In this document: in pieces, positions 40,179-49,428 of the stretch | Layout: every line of letters begins with the position of its first letter | Position numbering within the stretch: the first letter of the stretch is position 1 | Assembly (NCBI GenBank): GCA_027338645.1 | Contig: DAHWSH010000025.1 | Coordinates: 1-64,000, forward strand | From: JAJZIH01 sp021785265 | GTDB taxonomy: Bacteria > Pseudomonadota > Gammaproteobacteria > JAKAQQ01 | Length of the DNA: 64,000 bases | Direction of reading: 5' to 3' | Notes under the pieces: model-generated | Database searches by the model: none | The model's input: only the letters and a program-made list of their open reading frames with translations | What the model was told of the DNA's origin: nothing | Position numbers and translations under genes: made by a program

Positions 40179-42239
40179 ATGCCTACTGACCTCGTTCCTT
40201 CTGCAGACGAAATCGCTGTCCATTGGCGGGAAGAACCGCGCATCGACCCTCCCACGGACTTTTCGCGTCAGGCACAGGTCCGCGACCGGAGCTTGCAAGA
40301 GGCGTTGGATCCGTCCCACGGACCGGAGGCGTTCCGGGCCTATGCCGACCTGCTCACGTGGGACCGGCCCTATGATCGGGTCCTCGACGCCTCCCAACCG
40401 CCCTTCTACCGGTGGTTCCCCGGGGGGCAACTCAACGCCTCTGTCAACGCTATCGACCGGCATCTGCCCGATGCAGCGGACCGCATCGCCTACCATTTCG
40501 TACCGGAAGACGAATCGGCACCCGTCGAGCACGTGAGCTATGCCGAGCTCTCCCGCCGGGTTAACCGCTTGGCCCGTCTTCTTCAAGACCGCTTCGCACT
40601 CGTGGCGGGCGACCGGGTCACGCTCTATCTGCCGATGGTGCCTGAGTTGCCGGTGGCCATGCTGGCCTGCGCCCGGCTCGGCGTAATTCATTCCGTCGTC
40701 TTCAGCGGTTTTTCCGGAAAGGCCGCAGGCGACCGGATCGTTGACTCGAACAGTCGTCTCCTCATTACCATGGATGGCTACTCGCGTGGTGGTCAATGGG
40801 TGGATCTCAAGGCCAAAGCCGACCAGGCCGTCGTGGACTGCCGTTCCCGGAACCATCGACTGGAAGGGCTCCTCGTCTTTGAACGAACTCCTCACCACTA
40901 CCGCAGCGAAAGCCCGATCCGCACCCCCGGCGAGTTCATTCTCACCGATCTGCTCGAGGGGATATCCCAAGATTTCTGCAAGCCGGTTTCGCGGGAATCC
41001 AATGACGGGCTGTTCATCATGTACTCGAGTGGAACGACCGGTCGCCCCAAGGGCTGTTTCCACGGCACGGGTGGATATCTCAGCTGGGTCGCTGCCACGA
41101 CGCGTTATGTGCTGGACCTTAAACCGCAAGACATTTACTGGTGCATGGCCGATATCGGCTGGATCACCGGCCACTCTTATATCGTCTACGGACCGCTTGT
41201 GCTCGGGGCGACCTCCGTCCTTTACGAAGGCCTTCCCCACTGGCCGGACGCCGCGCGACCCTGGAGAATTTCAGAGCACCTCGGAGTCACGATCCTGCAC
41301 ACCTCACCCACCGCGATCCGGGCCCTGCGCCGGCTCGATCCGGATCTGCCACAACGCTACGCCACTGCCTTCCGGCTTCTCTGCACCGTCGGCGAGCCCA
41401 TCGAACCGGAAACCTGGCATTGGTACCACGAAACCGTGGGGCACCGCCGGGCCGTGATCGTCGATACCTACTGGCAGACCGAGACGGGCGGTCACCTGCT
41501 CGCGACCCTGCCCGGTCTCGACGCCATGAAACCCGGCAGCGCCGGCCCTCCGTTGCCGGGAATCACCGCCGCGATCTATGACGAGACCGGCCGGAAGCTC
41601 CCCCCGGGTTCAGGCCGGGCCGGTCTTTTGGGCATCGAACATCCCTGGCCGGGCCTCATGCTCGGGATCTGGAATGATCCGGACCGTTTTCGCAAGACCT
41701 ACTTTGATCCACTCCAGAAGGGAGCGGGGAGCGATCGCTGGATTTATTGCACGCATGATGCCGCCACCTGGAGCGCGGACGGGTATTTCCGGATCCTCGG
41801 TCGCACCGACGACGTGATCAACGTCGCCGGGCACCGGCTGGGCAGCAAGGAGATGGAATCAGCGGCGCTCAGCGTAGCGGGCGTGGCCGAGGCGGCAGTC
41901 GTCCCTTACCCGGACCCGGTGAAAGGTGCAGTCCCCCTGCTTTTCATTTCCGCCCAAGCGATTGTAAGCCATGCCAACGACCTGGTTCCGGCCGTCGCCC
42001 AAGCCGTGGTCGAAGCAATCGGCCCGATTGCCCGCCCGCACGCCGTGATCCTCGTGAGCGACCTCCCCAAAACCCGGTCCGGGAAAATCATGCGCCGGAT
42101 CCTGCGGGCAGTCGCGCGAGGGGAGGAGGCCGGAGACGTGACCACGCTGGCCAACCCCGAATCCGTGAGCCAGGTCCGGGATGCCGTTGGGAAAAGCCTC
42201 GCGGCCCATCCGACCCCGACCTCCGACGAGAGATCCTGA
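40179..42239 (+). CDS. AMP-forming acyl-CoA synthetase, acetyl/propionyl-CoA synthetase type
   Basis: A 686-residue ANL enzyme activating a short carboxylate: carboxylate + ATP + CoA to acyl-CoA + AMP. Motifs: the N-terminal ACAS domain (FYRWFPGGQLNASVNAIDRH), the P-loop MYSSGTTGRPKGCFHGTGGY, YWCMADIGWITGHSYIVYGPL, DTYWQTETGGH, the RTDDVINVAGHRLG hinge, and the catalytic PKTRSGKIMRRIL Lys. The sequence departs from E. coli Acs at several specificity positions, so propionate or another acid is possible. ATG 40179 has GGAG eight bases upstream; the frame runs further upstream but antisense to cpdA and is not family-like. Confidence 0.88.
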   Translation: MPTDLVPSADEIAVHWREEPRIDPPTDFSRQAQVRDRSLQEALDPSHGPEAFRAYADLLTWDRPYDRVLDASQPPFYRWFPGGQLNASVNAIDRHLPDAADRIAYHFVPEDESAPVEHVSYAELSRRVNRLARLLQDRFALVAGDRVTLYLPMVPELPVAMLACARLGVIHSVVFSGFSGKAAGDRIVDSNSRLLITMDGYSRGGQWVDLKAKADQAVVDCRSRNHRLEGLLVFERTPHHYRSESPIRTPGEFILTDLLEGISQDFCKPVSRESNDGLFIMYSSGTTGRPKGCFHGTGGYLSWVAATTRYVLDLKPQDIYWCMADIGWITGHSYIVYGPLVLGATSVLYEGLPHWPDAARPWRISEHLGVTILHTSPTAIRALRRLDPDLPQRYATAFRLLCTVGEPIEPETWHWYHETVGHRRAVIVDTYWQTETGGHLLATLPGLDAMKPGSAGPPLPGITAAIYDETGRKLPPGSGRAGLLGIEHPWPGLMLGIWNDPDRFRKTYFDPLQKGAGSDRWIYCTHDAATWSADGYFRILGRTDDVINVAGHRLGSKEMESAALSVAGVAEAAVVPYPDPVKGAVPLLFISAQAIVSHANDLVPAVAQAVVEAIGPIARPHAVILVSDLPKTRSGKIMRRILRAVARGEEAGDVTTLANPESVSQVRDAVGKSLAAHPTPTSDERS

Positions 42240-42240
42240 A

Positions 42241-43314
42241 TCAAGCGCGCCTCACTTCCTCACTCGGACGGGAGCGGCGGACACAATAAAGAATTTCCCG
42301 GTTTCGGAGCCGGCCGACCCGGCCGACCTTCTCGCCCTTGGGGTTGTAGATACCGATCCGGGCTCCGACATAGCGTCGATAATCCATAACCGCTCGTTCA
42401 ACAGTCCCGTCCGGACCGGCCAGATCCCCGAGAACGAGGGCCATCTCCCCTTCCGTCAGGAATCCCTCGTCGCTGAAAGACACGATCACGACCGGTACAC
42501 GAAGCGCGGAGAGGATCGACCGGAAGTACTCCAGGAACCGAACCTTTGAGTTGAGCGGACTCTTTCGGGTCCGGCAATCGAGCCGCTTGCAGGCGGAACC
42601 ATAAACGCCAGGAGAATCCCAGAGAACCAGGGTTTCCCAGATGTGATAGTTGGCCAGATAGGAGTGCTGGTTGTAAGGCGGGTCGAGATAGGCGACATCC
42701 GCCTCCAAACGGCGGGCTGCCTCGAGCGCATCCCATCCCGTTGCCTGCCCTGGCCCTGCCGGTGCGCGTTCCAGGAGTGGTGGAAACCTGAGTTCAAGAT
42801 CGGCAAGCGCTCGCGGAGCCCACTGCTTGAGATAGGCCATCTGGACCCCGGTCGTCGAATCCACCCGGTCTGCCGCTTCCATCAGAGCAACCAGAACTAC
42901 CGCCTCCAGTTGGCGGGGCAAGCCCAACTCGGTGATCCGGTTGCGGATAGCATCGATCCGTGCGCCATTCTTTGGGTGAAAGAAACGTGATTTCTCACAG
43001 TAGGTTTCGGTAAAGAAACCAGGTCGGCCAGGCAGCGCGTTCAGTTCACGGATGAGCCGCCCGGCATCCTGGGAAACCTGGGCGACATCCGTTTCGACAT
43101 AGCAACGGGCCACCATCTCAGCATAGGCATTGTGGTCATTGGCCAGGACGCGATAACCGGCGGCCTTGAGCGCATAACCCACCCGCGAGGTTCCCGAAAA
43201 CAGGTCGATCACAGACCGGGCGGACTGCACGAGTCTCACCTGTTCCAGAATTTTCGGAATCAACAGGCGCTTTGATCCCAAGTACTTGATCACAGGGCGG
43301 CATCTCCGGCGCAC
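42241..43314 (-). CDS. Orphan D12-class DNA N6-adenine methyltransferase
   Basis: A 357-residue Dam-like methyltransferase with motif X KYLGSKRLLIPKIL, SAM motif I DLFSGTSRVGYALKAAG, and catalytic motif IV DPPYNQHSYLANYH, in the order X-I-TRD-IV of the D12 group. The target-recognition region is about residues 90-210. No restriction endonuclease or McrBC-type partner is adjacent, so it is an orphan or regulatory methylase; the recognition sequence is unknown. Start GTG 43314, or GTG 43293 seven codons later. A DGQHR-domain gene lies about 760 bases upstream in the same orientation. Confidence 0.84.
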   Translation of the reverse strand: MRRRCRPVIKYLGSKRLLIPKILEQVRLVQSARSVIDLFSGTSRVGYALKAAGYRVLANDHNAYAEMVARCYVETDVAQVSQDAGRLIRELNALPGRPGFFTETYCEKSRFFHPKNGARIDAIRNRITELGLPRQLEAVVLVALMEAADRVDSTTGVQMAYLKQWAPRALADLELRFPPLLERAPAGPGQATGWDALEAARRLEADVAYLDPPYNQHSYLANYHIWETLVLWDSPGVYGSACKRLDCRTRKSPLNSKVRFLEYFRSILSALRVPVVIVSFSDEGFLTEGEMALVLGDLAGPDGTVERAVMDYRRYVGARIGIYNPKGEKVGRVGRLRNREILYCVRRSRPSEEVRRA

Positions 43315-43358
43315 CGTTCATTATGGTCGGGCCAAGGCGTTTCCGCCAGCGGGCGGAT

Positions 43359-44042
43359 CTAGCGACGGGGGGGAGGTGGCGGCGGCGGTGGAGGGGGCGC
43401 TGTCGGCTGCAGCGGTGCCGGGGCGGGGGCTGGCCGGGGGAAGAAGGGCGACTGCGTCCCGATGACAGGCGGCGTGTCCGTCCCGGGACAGCTGATCTCA
43501 TAGCCACAGATGCCAAAGCCGGCACTCGGTGGGGACAGATCCGGGGCTGGTTGAGGTGAGCGGACGATGGGTGGTGGGCCGAGTCCCACGGGGTAAAACC
43601 CCAAAGGCGGGTAGAAGGCACCCCGTTGGCCGACATAGCCCGTAGGCGCGACCGCCGCCCCGTTTTCCGGATAGGGTGGCGGGACGACGGTCGAAGAGGA
43701 TACGGCTTCCTCCCGTTCAAGCGTTTGCAAACCTTGCTCCATGGAACGAGCAGCTCGCAAGCTGGCACGGTAATCCCTGCGCGCCTGGCGTGCGGAAACC
43801 GGGACCAGTTCAAGCGTCTTCTGTCTGAGGTGGGTCACCCCAGTCCGGTTCTGGGGGGGCGGAGTTCCCGAAAAATGCGTCACACCATGGGGCCCCGTCC
43901 ACTCGTAGATCCGTACCGGAACCGCTGGCCTGGATCCGGCCAGCGCAGGCCCGATCCAAAACCCGGCCAGCGTCACGAGCAAAAGCGCCCCCGACCGGCT
44001 GGTCCGCCGAAGTCGGATACAGCGGGAAGAAATCCCGTTCAT
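43359..44042 (-). CDS. Exported DUF4124-like protein with proline-rich C-terminus
   Basis: A 227-residue predicted periplasmic protein: signal peptide (about 1-35, ending PALAGS), a DUF4124-type domain (RIYEWTGPHGVTHFSGTPPP, about 43-62), a charged helical stretch (about 78-110), a Pro/Gly/Tyr-rich middle and a run of 11 consecutive Pro at the C-terminus before RR. Two Cys (GICGYEISCPG) may form a disulfide. Function unknown; DUF4124 is common in proteobacterial envelope proteins. It lies between the methyltransferase and DGQHR genes, all leftward. Confidence 0.65.
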   Translation of the reverse strand: MNGISSRCIRLRRTSRSGALLLVTLAGFWIGPALAGSRPAVPVRIYEWTGPHGVTHFSGTPPPQNRTGVTHLRQKTLELVPVSARQARRDYRASLRAARSMEQGLQTLEREEAVSSSTVVPPPYPENGAAVAPTGYVGQRGAFYPPLGFYPVGLGPPPIVRSPQPAPDLSPPSAGFGICGYEISCPGTDTPPVIGTQSPFFPRPAPAPAPLQPTAPPPPPPPPPPRR

Positions 44043-44075
44043 GGACTGGATTCTACGCCTTCCCGCGCAAACCGC

Positions 44076-45221
44076 CTATTCCCGCTGTTTTGCAGCTCCT
44101 GTCTTGACGGCAGGGCGGATGTGGGCGCTTTGGCCGAGATGGCGATGCAGGATGGCCACCCGTTCGACCTGTCCTTTTGCCGCATAGCGCTCGTAGAATC
44201 CGTCCGTCCGGAAATCCGGTACCTGGTTGCACCAAGGCGACAGACGCTCCCCCCACCGTTCGACCCGGCCCTCCTCCGGATCCCGATCGCTTTCGGCCAG
44301 GTCAGCCGCCACCCGGATCAGCGCTTTGAGAGTCACGGGGCGGGTCACCATGAAGCGGCTATTGTTGCCCCAGGCCGCACCAAAAGCTTTCTGGGCGGCT
44401 TTGAGAAAGTCGCGGATCACCCGGTAGTCACGCTCCGCCTCGCGGGCCGTGGGACCCACCTTTTCAATGGCCGACCAGCGGGCACGGACCCAACGATGCA
44501 GCTCATTGAACAGTTCCGCCTGAAGAATCCATTTCTCCTGCTGGCTACGTCCCCCCAGCCGGTTGATGCGATAGCGGAGCGGACTGTCCGTTGCGCTGTA
44601 GAGGGCATCGACGATGCGGGCAGCGAACTTCCGGTCCGGCTCCGCCCACGAGACTTTTTCGTACAGATCGATGAGATGGCTCTTGTTGATCCGGGTCGGC
44701 GTGGAGTTGATGATGACGAACATCTCTGTTGCAAAATCCTCGCTGTGCCCATCGAACAGGATGCAGGGAATGTGGAGTGAAGCGGCTTCCTCCGGTTTTT
44801 TCTGCAGATAGAAATGCAGGGCCGCAAGTCGATGCTGACCATCAATGATGAGAAACCGCTCGCGGGGCTCGCTCAAATTGCCAACATGGCGAACACCCGA
44901 GAGCGGAGTGAAGACCAGAGACTCGTTCGTGAAGAGCAGAATTGTACCGGGAATTGGGGGTTGGGAAATCGCCGTCTCGTAAAAATTCTGGAGGGCACGC
45001 ACCTTGACCCGGGACAGCTCACGCTGAAAGGCCCCGTCACTCCGTTCCACCCGTGCAATGAACCGGACGATGTCATCTTCCGGATCGGTGTCTTCCGGGC
45101 GGATCTGCCCCCCTTCCCCATAGAAGCGGGAAATGAACCGAACCCGGTTCAGGAGGTCCTGTGCGGTGTAGTTGACGAAATAGAAAAGGCTGTCTTTCTG
45201 TCGAATTTGTGTGGCCAGCAC
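44076..45221 (-). CDS. DGQHR-domain protein (DndB/ParB-like nuclease-fold superfamily)
   Basis: A 381-residue protein with the defining motif DGQHR (residues 127-131) in FLIIDGQHRLAALHFYL, and FVIINSTPTRINKSHLIDLYE downstream. DGQHR proteins include DndB, the regulator of DNA phosphorothioation, and DpdB of the 7-deazaguanine modification system; the fold resembles ParB-type nucleotide-binding domains. No dndC/D/E or dpd genes are in the window, so this is solitary. Start GTG 45221 with GGAGG eight bases upstream; its own promoter is at 45275-45303. A regulatory or defence role with the nearby methyltransferase is inference only. Confidence 0.78.
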   Translation of the reverse strand: MLATQIRQKDSLFYFVNYTAQDLLNRVRFISRFYGEGGQIRPEDTDPEDDIVRFIARVERSDGAFQRELSRVKVRALQNFYETAISQPPIPGTILLFTNESLVFTPLSGVRHVGNLSEPRERFLIIDGQHRLAALHFYLQKKPEEAASLHIPCILFDGHSEDFATEMFVIINSTPTRINKSHLIDLYEKVSWAEPDRKFAARIVDALYSATDSPLRYRINRLGGRSQQEKWILQAELFNELHRWVRARWSAIEKVGPTAREAERDYRVIRDFLKAAQKAFGAAWGNNSRFMVTRPVTLKALIRVAADLAESDRDPEEGRVERWGERLSPWCNQVPDFRTDGFYERYAAKGQVERVAILHRHLGQSAHIRPAVKTGAAKQRE

Positions 45222-45274
45222 GGGGCACCTCCATTCAGGTTCAGGCGGGGGCCATCGGTCGAGGACCCTCAGGG

Positions 45275-45303
45275 ATTCTACACAGATTCACCGGGACCCG
45301 GAA
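45275..45303 (-). promoter_or_regulatory. Promoter of the DGQHR gene
   Basis: On the minus strand: TTCCGG (45298-45303), 17-base spacer, TAGAAT (45275-45280) with TGTG just before it (extended -10). It lies partly in the 3' end of the CDF gene. The start is predicted near 45268, about 47 bases before GTG 45221. Confidence 0.45.
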
Positions 45304-46274
45304 TGGTGCCGGACGACCGATCCGACTGGAACCTTCCGGACCCAGGATTCGGGTTGAAGGGTGATGTGACGGATTCCGTAGCGACTTTCCAGGTGGCGGG
45401 CCAGGCGCTCCAGCACGACTGACCAGTCGCCCAGAGTTTCCACCATCACGTGCGCGGACAGCGCAACCTGTTCCGAGGACAAGGCCCAGATATGGAGATC
45501 ATGGACGGACAACACCCCTTCCAGCTGGGACAGGCTCTCTCCGATCCGGACGGCATCCAGCCCGGGCGGTACGCCTTCGAGAAGGAGATGGAGGGCTTGG
45601 TGGAACAAGCGCACGCCCACGACCAGGACGAGAGTTGCAATTAACAACGACAGAATCGGATCGATCGGCATCCAACCGGTCGTGACGATCACAGCACCCG
45701 CCGCGATGGCGGCAAAGGAACCCAAAAGGTCGCTCAGGGCGTGCCAGAAGGTCATGCGAACATTGAGCGAAGCCCGGTGGGCATGGAGAATCCGGGCCAC
45801 CCCCAGATTCAGAACCAACCCACCCGCACCGATGACCAGCACGGTCCACCCGCTGACGGGTACCGGTTCCGGCTGGAGCAGGCGCCGGATGGACAGGGTG
45901 GCCAAGATTCCGAACAGGGCCAGCATGAGGATGGCGTTGATGGCGGCAGCGATGACTTCCGCCCGCCCCCAGCCATAGGTCTGGTGCTCGGAGGGAGGTT
46001 TTCGAGACAGGCTTGCTCCCGCCATGGCAATGACCAGGGCCAGCGCATCGACCAGCATATGCCCTGAATCACCGAGCAGTGCCAAGGAATGGGCCCAGCG
46101 AGCCGCCCCAAATTCGATGAGCGCGTAGAGGGCCGTGAGACCGAGGCAGAAAGCAAGCCGGCGGCGTGAATCACCCCCTCCCTCAGCGAAAGGATGATGA
46201 TGCCAGGAAGGCTCAGCGAGCGGCAAAAGCGGGCAACCTCTTCCTGAGCCAGCGCCGGGGGAGCTCACGAACAT
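45288..46274 (-). CDS. Cation diffusion facilitator (CzcD/ZitB-like)
   Basis: A 328-residue inner-membrane metal/proton antiporter exporting Zn2+/Cd2+/Co2+. Six TM segments with the paired metal sites: LGDSGHMLVDALAL (D-x2-H-x3-D in TM2) and FWHALSDLLGS (H-x3-D in TM5), and a C-terminal ferredoxin-like domain (about 240-328). The 62-base overlap with the phosphofructokinase gene is long, so a TTG at 46226 is an alternative start. A His triad (SWHHHPF) precedes TM1. Confidence 0.9.
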   Translation of the reverse strand: MFVSSPGAGSGRGCPLLPLAEPSWHHHPFAEGGGDSRRRLAFCLGLTALYALIEFGAARWAHSLALLGDSGHMLVDALALVIAMAGASLSRKPPSEHQTYGWGRAEVIAAAINAILMLALFGILATLSIRRLLQPEPVPVSGWTVLVIGAGGLVLNLGVARILHAHRASLNVRMTFWHALSDLLGSFAAIAAGAVIVTTGWMPIDPILSLLIATLVLVVGVRLFHQALHLLLEGVPPGLDAVRIGESLSQLEGVLSVHDLHIWALSSEQVALSAHVMVETLGDWSVVLERLARHLESRYGIRHITLQPESWVRKVPVGSVVRHHSGSR

Positions 46275-47491
46275 AGTCCGGAATGCCCCCAGCGTAAGGC
46301 AGTGGAGCTTCTCCCTGGATCAAGGGCAAAAGATAACGCCGGGCTTCTCGCGTCAGACCGTATCCGCCAGCCCCGATGAACTCCGGAGGGAGCGGTCGTT
46401 CCCGGTTGGCCACCTGGTCCAAGGCGATCTCTCCAACCCGGAAGCGGGGAGGCGAACCGGCAGTGCGAAGGAGGGTCAGCATGACGCCATCCGAACCAGT
46501 CAGGGCTTTGCGCACCGCCCCTCGACCCACCGCCAAAGCCGCCTCCCAATCGGTCCGGGAAGCCAGATGTCGGGCGGCGCGCTGCAGGTAGTCGGATACG
46601 GCCCAGTGGTTCTTGTATCCGAGGCGCGTCCCGACCAGCTGGGCCAGCACCGGCGCCACCCCCCCGAGCTGCGCGTGGCCAAAGGCATCCTGTCCCCCAC
46701 TCTCGCTGATAAACCGCCCCTCCCGGTCGCGAATCCCCTCGGAAGCGACAACGACGCAGAACCCGCGGGATTCGACCGACTCTCGTACACGGGTCAGGAA
46801 ATCTTCCGCCTGAAACGCACGCTCCGGGAACAGGATGAGATGGGGGGGGTCACCGACGCGCTTCTGTGCGAGGGCCGAGGCGGCGGCGATCCAGCCGCTG
46901 TGGCGGCCCATAACCTCGAGGATGAAAACCCGGGTGGAGGTCGCGGACATGGACGCAACGTCCAGTGCGGCCTCGAGCACTGAAACCGCGATGTACTTGG
47001 CGACCGAACCGTAACCGGGCGAAAAATCCGTGCCATAGAGATCGTTGTCGATCGTCTTGGGCAAGCCTAAAACCCGGACCGGATGACCCCGACCTTTACA
47101 GTATTCGGCGATTTTTCGAGCTGTATCCTGTGAATCACCCCCTCCGTTGTAGAAAAAATAGCCGATCTGATGGGCGGCAAAGACAGCGAGCAGCCTTTCA
47201 TACTCATCGGGCTTCTTTTCAGGTGTGCCCAGTTTGAACCGGCATGAGCCGAAGGCGCCGGCCGGGGTATAGGGGAGCCGCGCCAGCACCGGCTCAGGAA
47301 TTCTCTTCACATCAAAGAGGTTTTCCTCGAGAACACCGACGATCCCATCCGATCCGACATAAACCTCGCCGAGATCCCCCCCCCTTTTTTCGCGCCTCAT
47401 CAATCAATGCCCAAGCCGTTGCATTGATAACCGACGTCACACCCCCGGACTGGGCATACAACACATTTACGGGCAAGGGTTTTTTCTTCAT
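46213..47491 (-). CDS. pfp: PPi-type phosphofructokinase, interrupted by a +1 frameshift at a homopolymer
   Basis: Phosphorylates fructose-6-phosphate, probably with pyrophosphate: PKTIDNDL (Lys and Asp as in PPi-PFK), NGGGDSQDTA, GYGSVAKYIAVSV and EVMGRHSGWIAAA are present. The N-terminal ~33 residues (MKKKPLPVNVLYAQSGGVTS) are encoded in another frame ending at 47312, while the rest (to 46213) is continuous from 47403. The frames join within AAAAAAGGGGGGGGG (minus strand; 9 C then 6 T on plus, 47376-47390): deletion of one G restores EARKKGGDLGEVYVG. This is a true mutation, phase-variable slippage, or a sequencing indel. ATG 47491 has GAGGAA nine bases upstream. Confidence 0.8.
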
Positions 47492-47637
47492 AACGCCCAT
47501 TTCCTCAAGCCGTGGAGGATTGGCACCAGAATCACGAAAGGCCCCTCCGGTTGACGCCGCGCACCGCACGGGTTAGTTTAGCGCGGCAGCTTGAAACCGG
47601 CCAGCATCCTCCCTGATCCGTTATCCGAGCCCTTCTC

Positions 47638-48465
47638 ATGCCGTCATCTGTCCAAATCGTCTTGATCGGAGCACCCGGTTCCGGGAAGGGAACCCAAGCC
47701 CGTCTCTTGTCTCAGCATTATGGGATTCCGCAGATCTCGACCGGCGAACTGCTGCGCCAGGCAGTCCAAAATCGCCTGCCCTTGGGGCTTGAGGCCCAGG
47801 CGGCTATGGATCAAGGCCTGCTCGTCTCTGACACCATCGTGATGGGCATCATCCGCGACCGACTGGCTCAACCTGACACCCGGTCTGGTTTCCTGCTGGA
47901 TGGCTTTCCGAGGAATCTGGAACAGGCCCAGGCATTGGCGAAACTCCTTGAGACCCTCGACCGACCGCTCACTGTCACCATCCTGTTTCGAGTGGATTCC
48001 GAATACCTGATCCAGCGCCTATCCGGTCGTCTGACCTGTCCCCAGTGCGGGGCGGTTTACAACCGCTATACCTCACCCCCCCGTTTTGACGACCAGTGCG
48101 ACAACTGCGGCACCCTCCTGCGTCACCGTAGCGATGACAATGAAGAGACCATTATCAATCGGCTCCGCGTCTACGAAGCACAGACCGAGCCGCTCATCAG
48201 TTTCTACCAGTCGCTCGGACTCCTCGCCGAAATCAACGCGGATGGGGCGATCCCCGCCATCTTCCGCCAGATTCGGCGGGCTATCAACGAGCACCGACAT
48301 CGCACAGCCCGACCCCAGAAAGGCGGCGCGCCGGGTCGGCGCGCGAAGGCACCTCCCGTTGCCCGGTCTGGCCGGCGAACCCCCACCGCGGGGAAATCGT
48401 CACCTCGAAACAGCCCGGCCTCCAAGAAAACTTCCCGTAAGTCGAAAAAAACGAGACCCCGCTGA
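47638..48465 (+). CDS. adk: Adenylate kinase with zinc-type lid and basic C-terminal tail
   Basis: AMP + ATP to 2 ADP. P-loop GAPGSGKGTQ (11-20), AMP site STGELLR and LLDGFPRNLEQAQAL, and a long lid with CPQC and CDNC, the four-Cys zinc-binding lid seen in many bacteria but not E. coli Adk. The catalytic core ends at about residue 218; a tail of about 55 residues rich in Arg, Lys, Pro and Ser follows (RRTPTAGKSSPRNSPASKKT). The tail is unusual for Adk. It is divergent from the PFK gene. Confidence 0.92.
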   Translation: MPSSVQIVLIGAPGSGKGTQARLLSQHYGIPQISTGELLRQAVQNRLPLGLEAQAAMDQGLLVSDTIVMGIIRDRLAQPDTRSGFLLDGFPRNLEQAQALAKLLETLDRPLTVTILFRVDSEYLIQRLSGRLTCPQCGAVYNRYTSPPRFDDQCDNCGTLLRHRSDDNEETIINRLRVYEAQTEPLISFYQSLGLLAEINADGAIPAIFRQIRRAINEHRHRTARPQKGGAPGRRAKAPPVARSGRRTPTAGKSSPRNSPASKKTSRKSKKTRPR

Positions 48466-48480
48466 TCGAGAGGCGTGGCC

Positions 48481-49368
48481 TCAGCGATCTGGGATCGAGG
48501 ATGCCTTACCCCTGAGTTGGAGAACCCGCCGGTAAACCACAGAACGGGGGAGATCCAAGAGGGTTGATGCCACTGTGGCCGCACGCGACGGGGAAAGTGA
48601 CTCCAGAAGCAAGCGGAGTGCGCGATCCAGCCGCTCATCCGGAGCGTGGGCGGATTCACGGTTCGGCAGGTCTGGCGCGGCTTCCACCACTAAAACCACC
48701 TCACCGCGGATAACCCCATTCTGCGATGCGAGGAAGGTTCGGAGTCCGGCCAGTGTGTTCCGGTGGAGACTCTCATGCTGCTTGGTCATCTCGCGCGCCA
48801 GAAGCGCTTTCCGCTCCGGTCCAAAGATCTCGGCCAGCTCGTCGACGAGACGCGCAAGTCTCACTGGGGAATCAAAAAGGACAAGGGGAATATCGATCCT
48901 CGAGAGTGTCCGGAGTCGGGCCTCGCGGGCGGAGCCCCGGGGCGGCAGGAAGCCCTCGAAATGAAACCGGCCGGCCGGGAACCCGGCGACCGACAAGGCA
49001 GCCAGGACGGCGGACGGACCCGGTACGGGCGTGACCCGGAAGCCGGCCTCATGCACGGCCGCGACGAGCCAGCAACCCGGATCGCTCAAAAGCGGCGTTC
49101 CCGCATCCGAAACCAGGGCCAGCCTCTCGCCCCGTACCAGGCACTCGATCAAAAAGGGAATGCGCTCCTTCTCATTGTGGGCATGGCAGGAGACGAGTGG
49201 TACATGGAGGTCGAAGTGAGCCATGAGCTTGCGGGTGTGGCGGGTATCCTCGGCCACGATCCGGTGAGAGGAACGAAGGACCTCGAGGGCACGTGGACTA
49301 AGGTCATCCAGCTGGCCGATCGGGGTCGCGACAACGGCCAACTGCCCAGGTTCATTCCCTTGAGACAA
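48481..49368 (-). CDS. rsmI: 16S rRNA 2'-O-ribose C1402 methyltransferase RsmI
   Basis: SAM-dependent methylation of C1402 in the decoding site; 295 residues from TTG 49368. Markers: LAVVATPIGQLDDLSPRALEVL, VAEDTRHTRKLMAHF, SCHAHNEKERIPFL, ALVSDAGTPLLSDPGCWLV, VTPVPGPSAVLAALSVAGFP and FHFEGFLPPRG. The open frame extends to 49560 over the divergent lipoprotein gene, which is unlikely. TTG 49368 or TTG 49389 give family-like N-termini; no ATG is available. The divergent pair rsmI/lpoA is the usual gammaproteobacterial arrangement. Confidence 0.92.
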   Translation of the reverse strand: MSQGNEPGQLAVVATPIGQLDDLSPRALEVLRSSHRIVAEDTRHTRKLMAHFDLHVPLVSCHAHNEKERIPFLIECLVRGERLALVSDAGTPLLSDPGCWLVAAVHEAGFRVTPVPGPSAVLAALSVAGFPAGRFHFEGFLPPRGSAREARLRTLSRIDIPLVLFDSPVRLARLVDELAEIFGPERKALLAREMTKQHESLHRNTLAGLRTFLASQNGVIRGEVVLVVEAAPDLPNRESAHAPDERLDRALRLLLESLSPSRAATVASTLLDLPRSVVYRRVLQLRGKASSIPDR

Positions 49369-49428
49369 TCGGTGGGGAAACTGCGACAATGGGATACCAG
49401 TCCGTAGACTTGGGGTGATTTTACGCCA

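Noticed and set aside
42241..43314. Restriction-modification system
   Set aside because: No restriction endonuclease is adjacent; the methyltransferase is an orphan.
42241..45221. Complete phosphorothioation (dnd) or 7-deazaguanine (dpd) system
   Set aside because: Only the DGQHR protein is seen; none of the cysteine desulfurase, DndC-E or Dpd partners are in the window.
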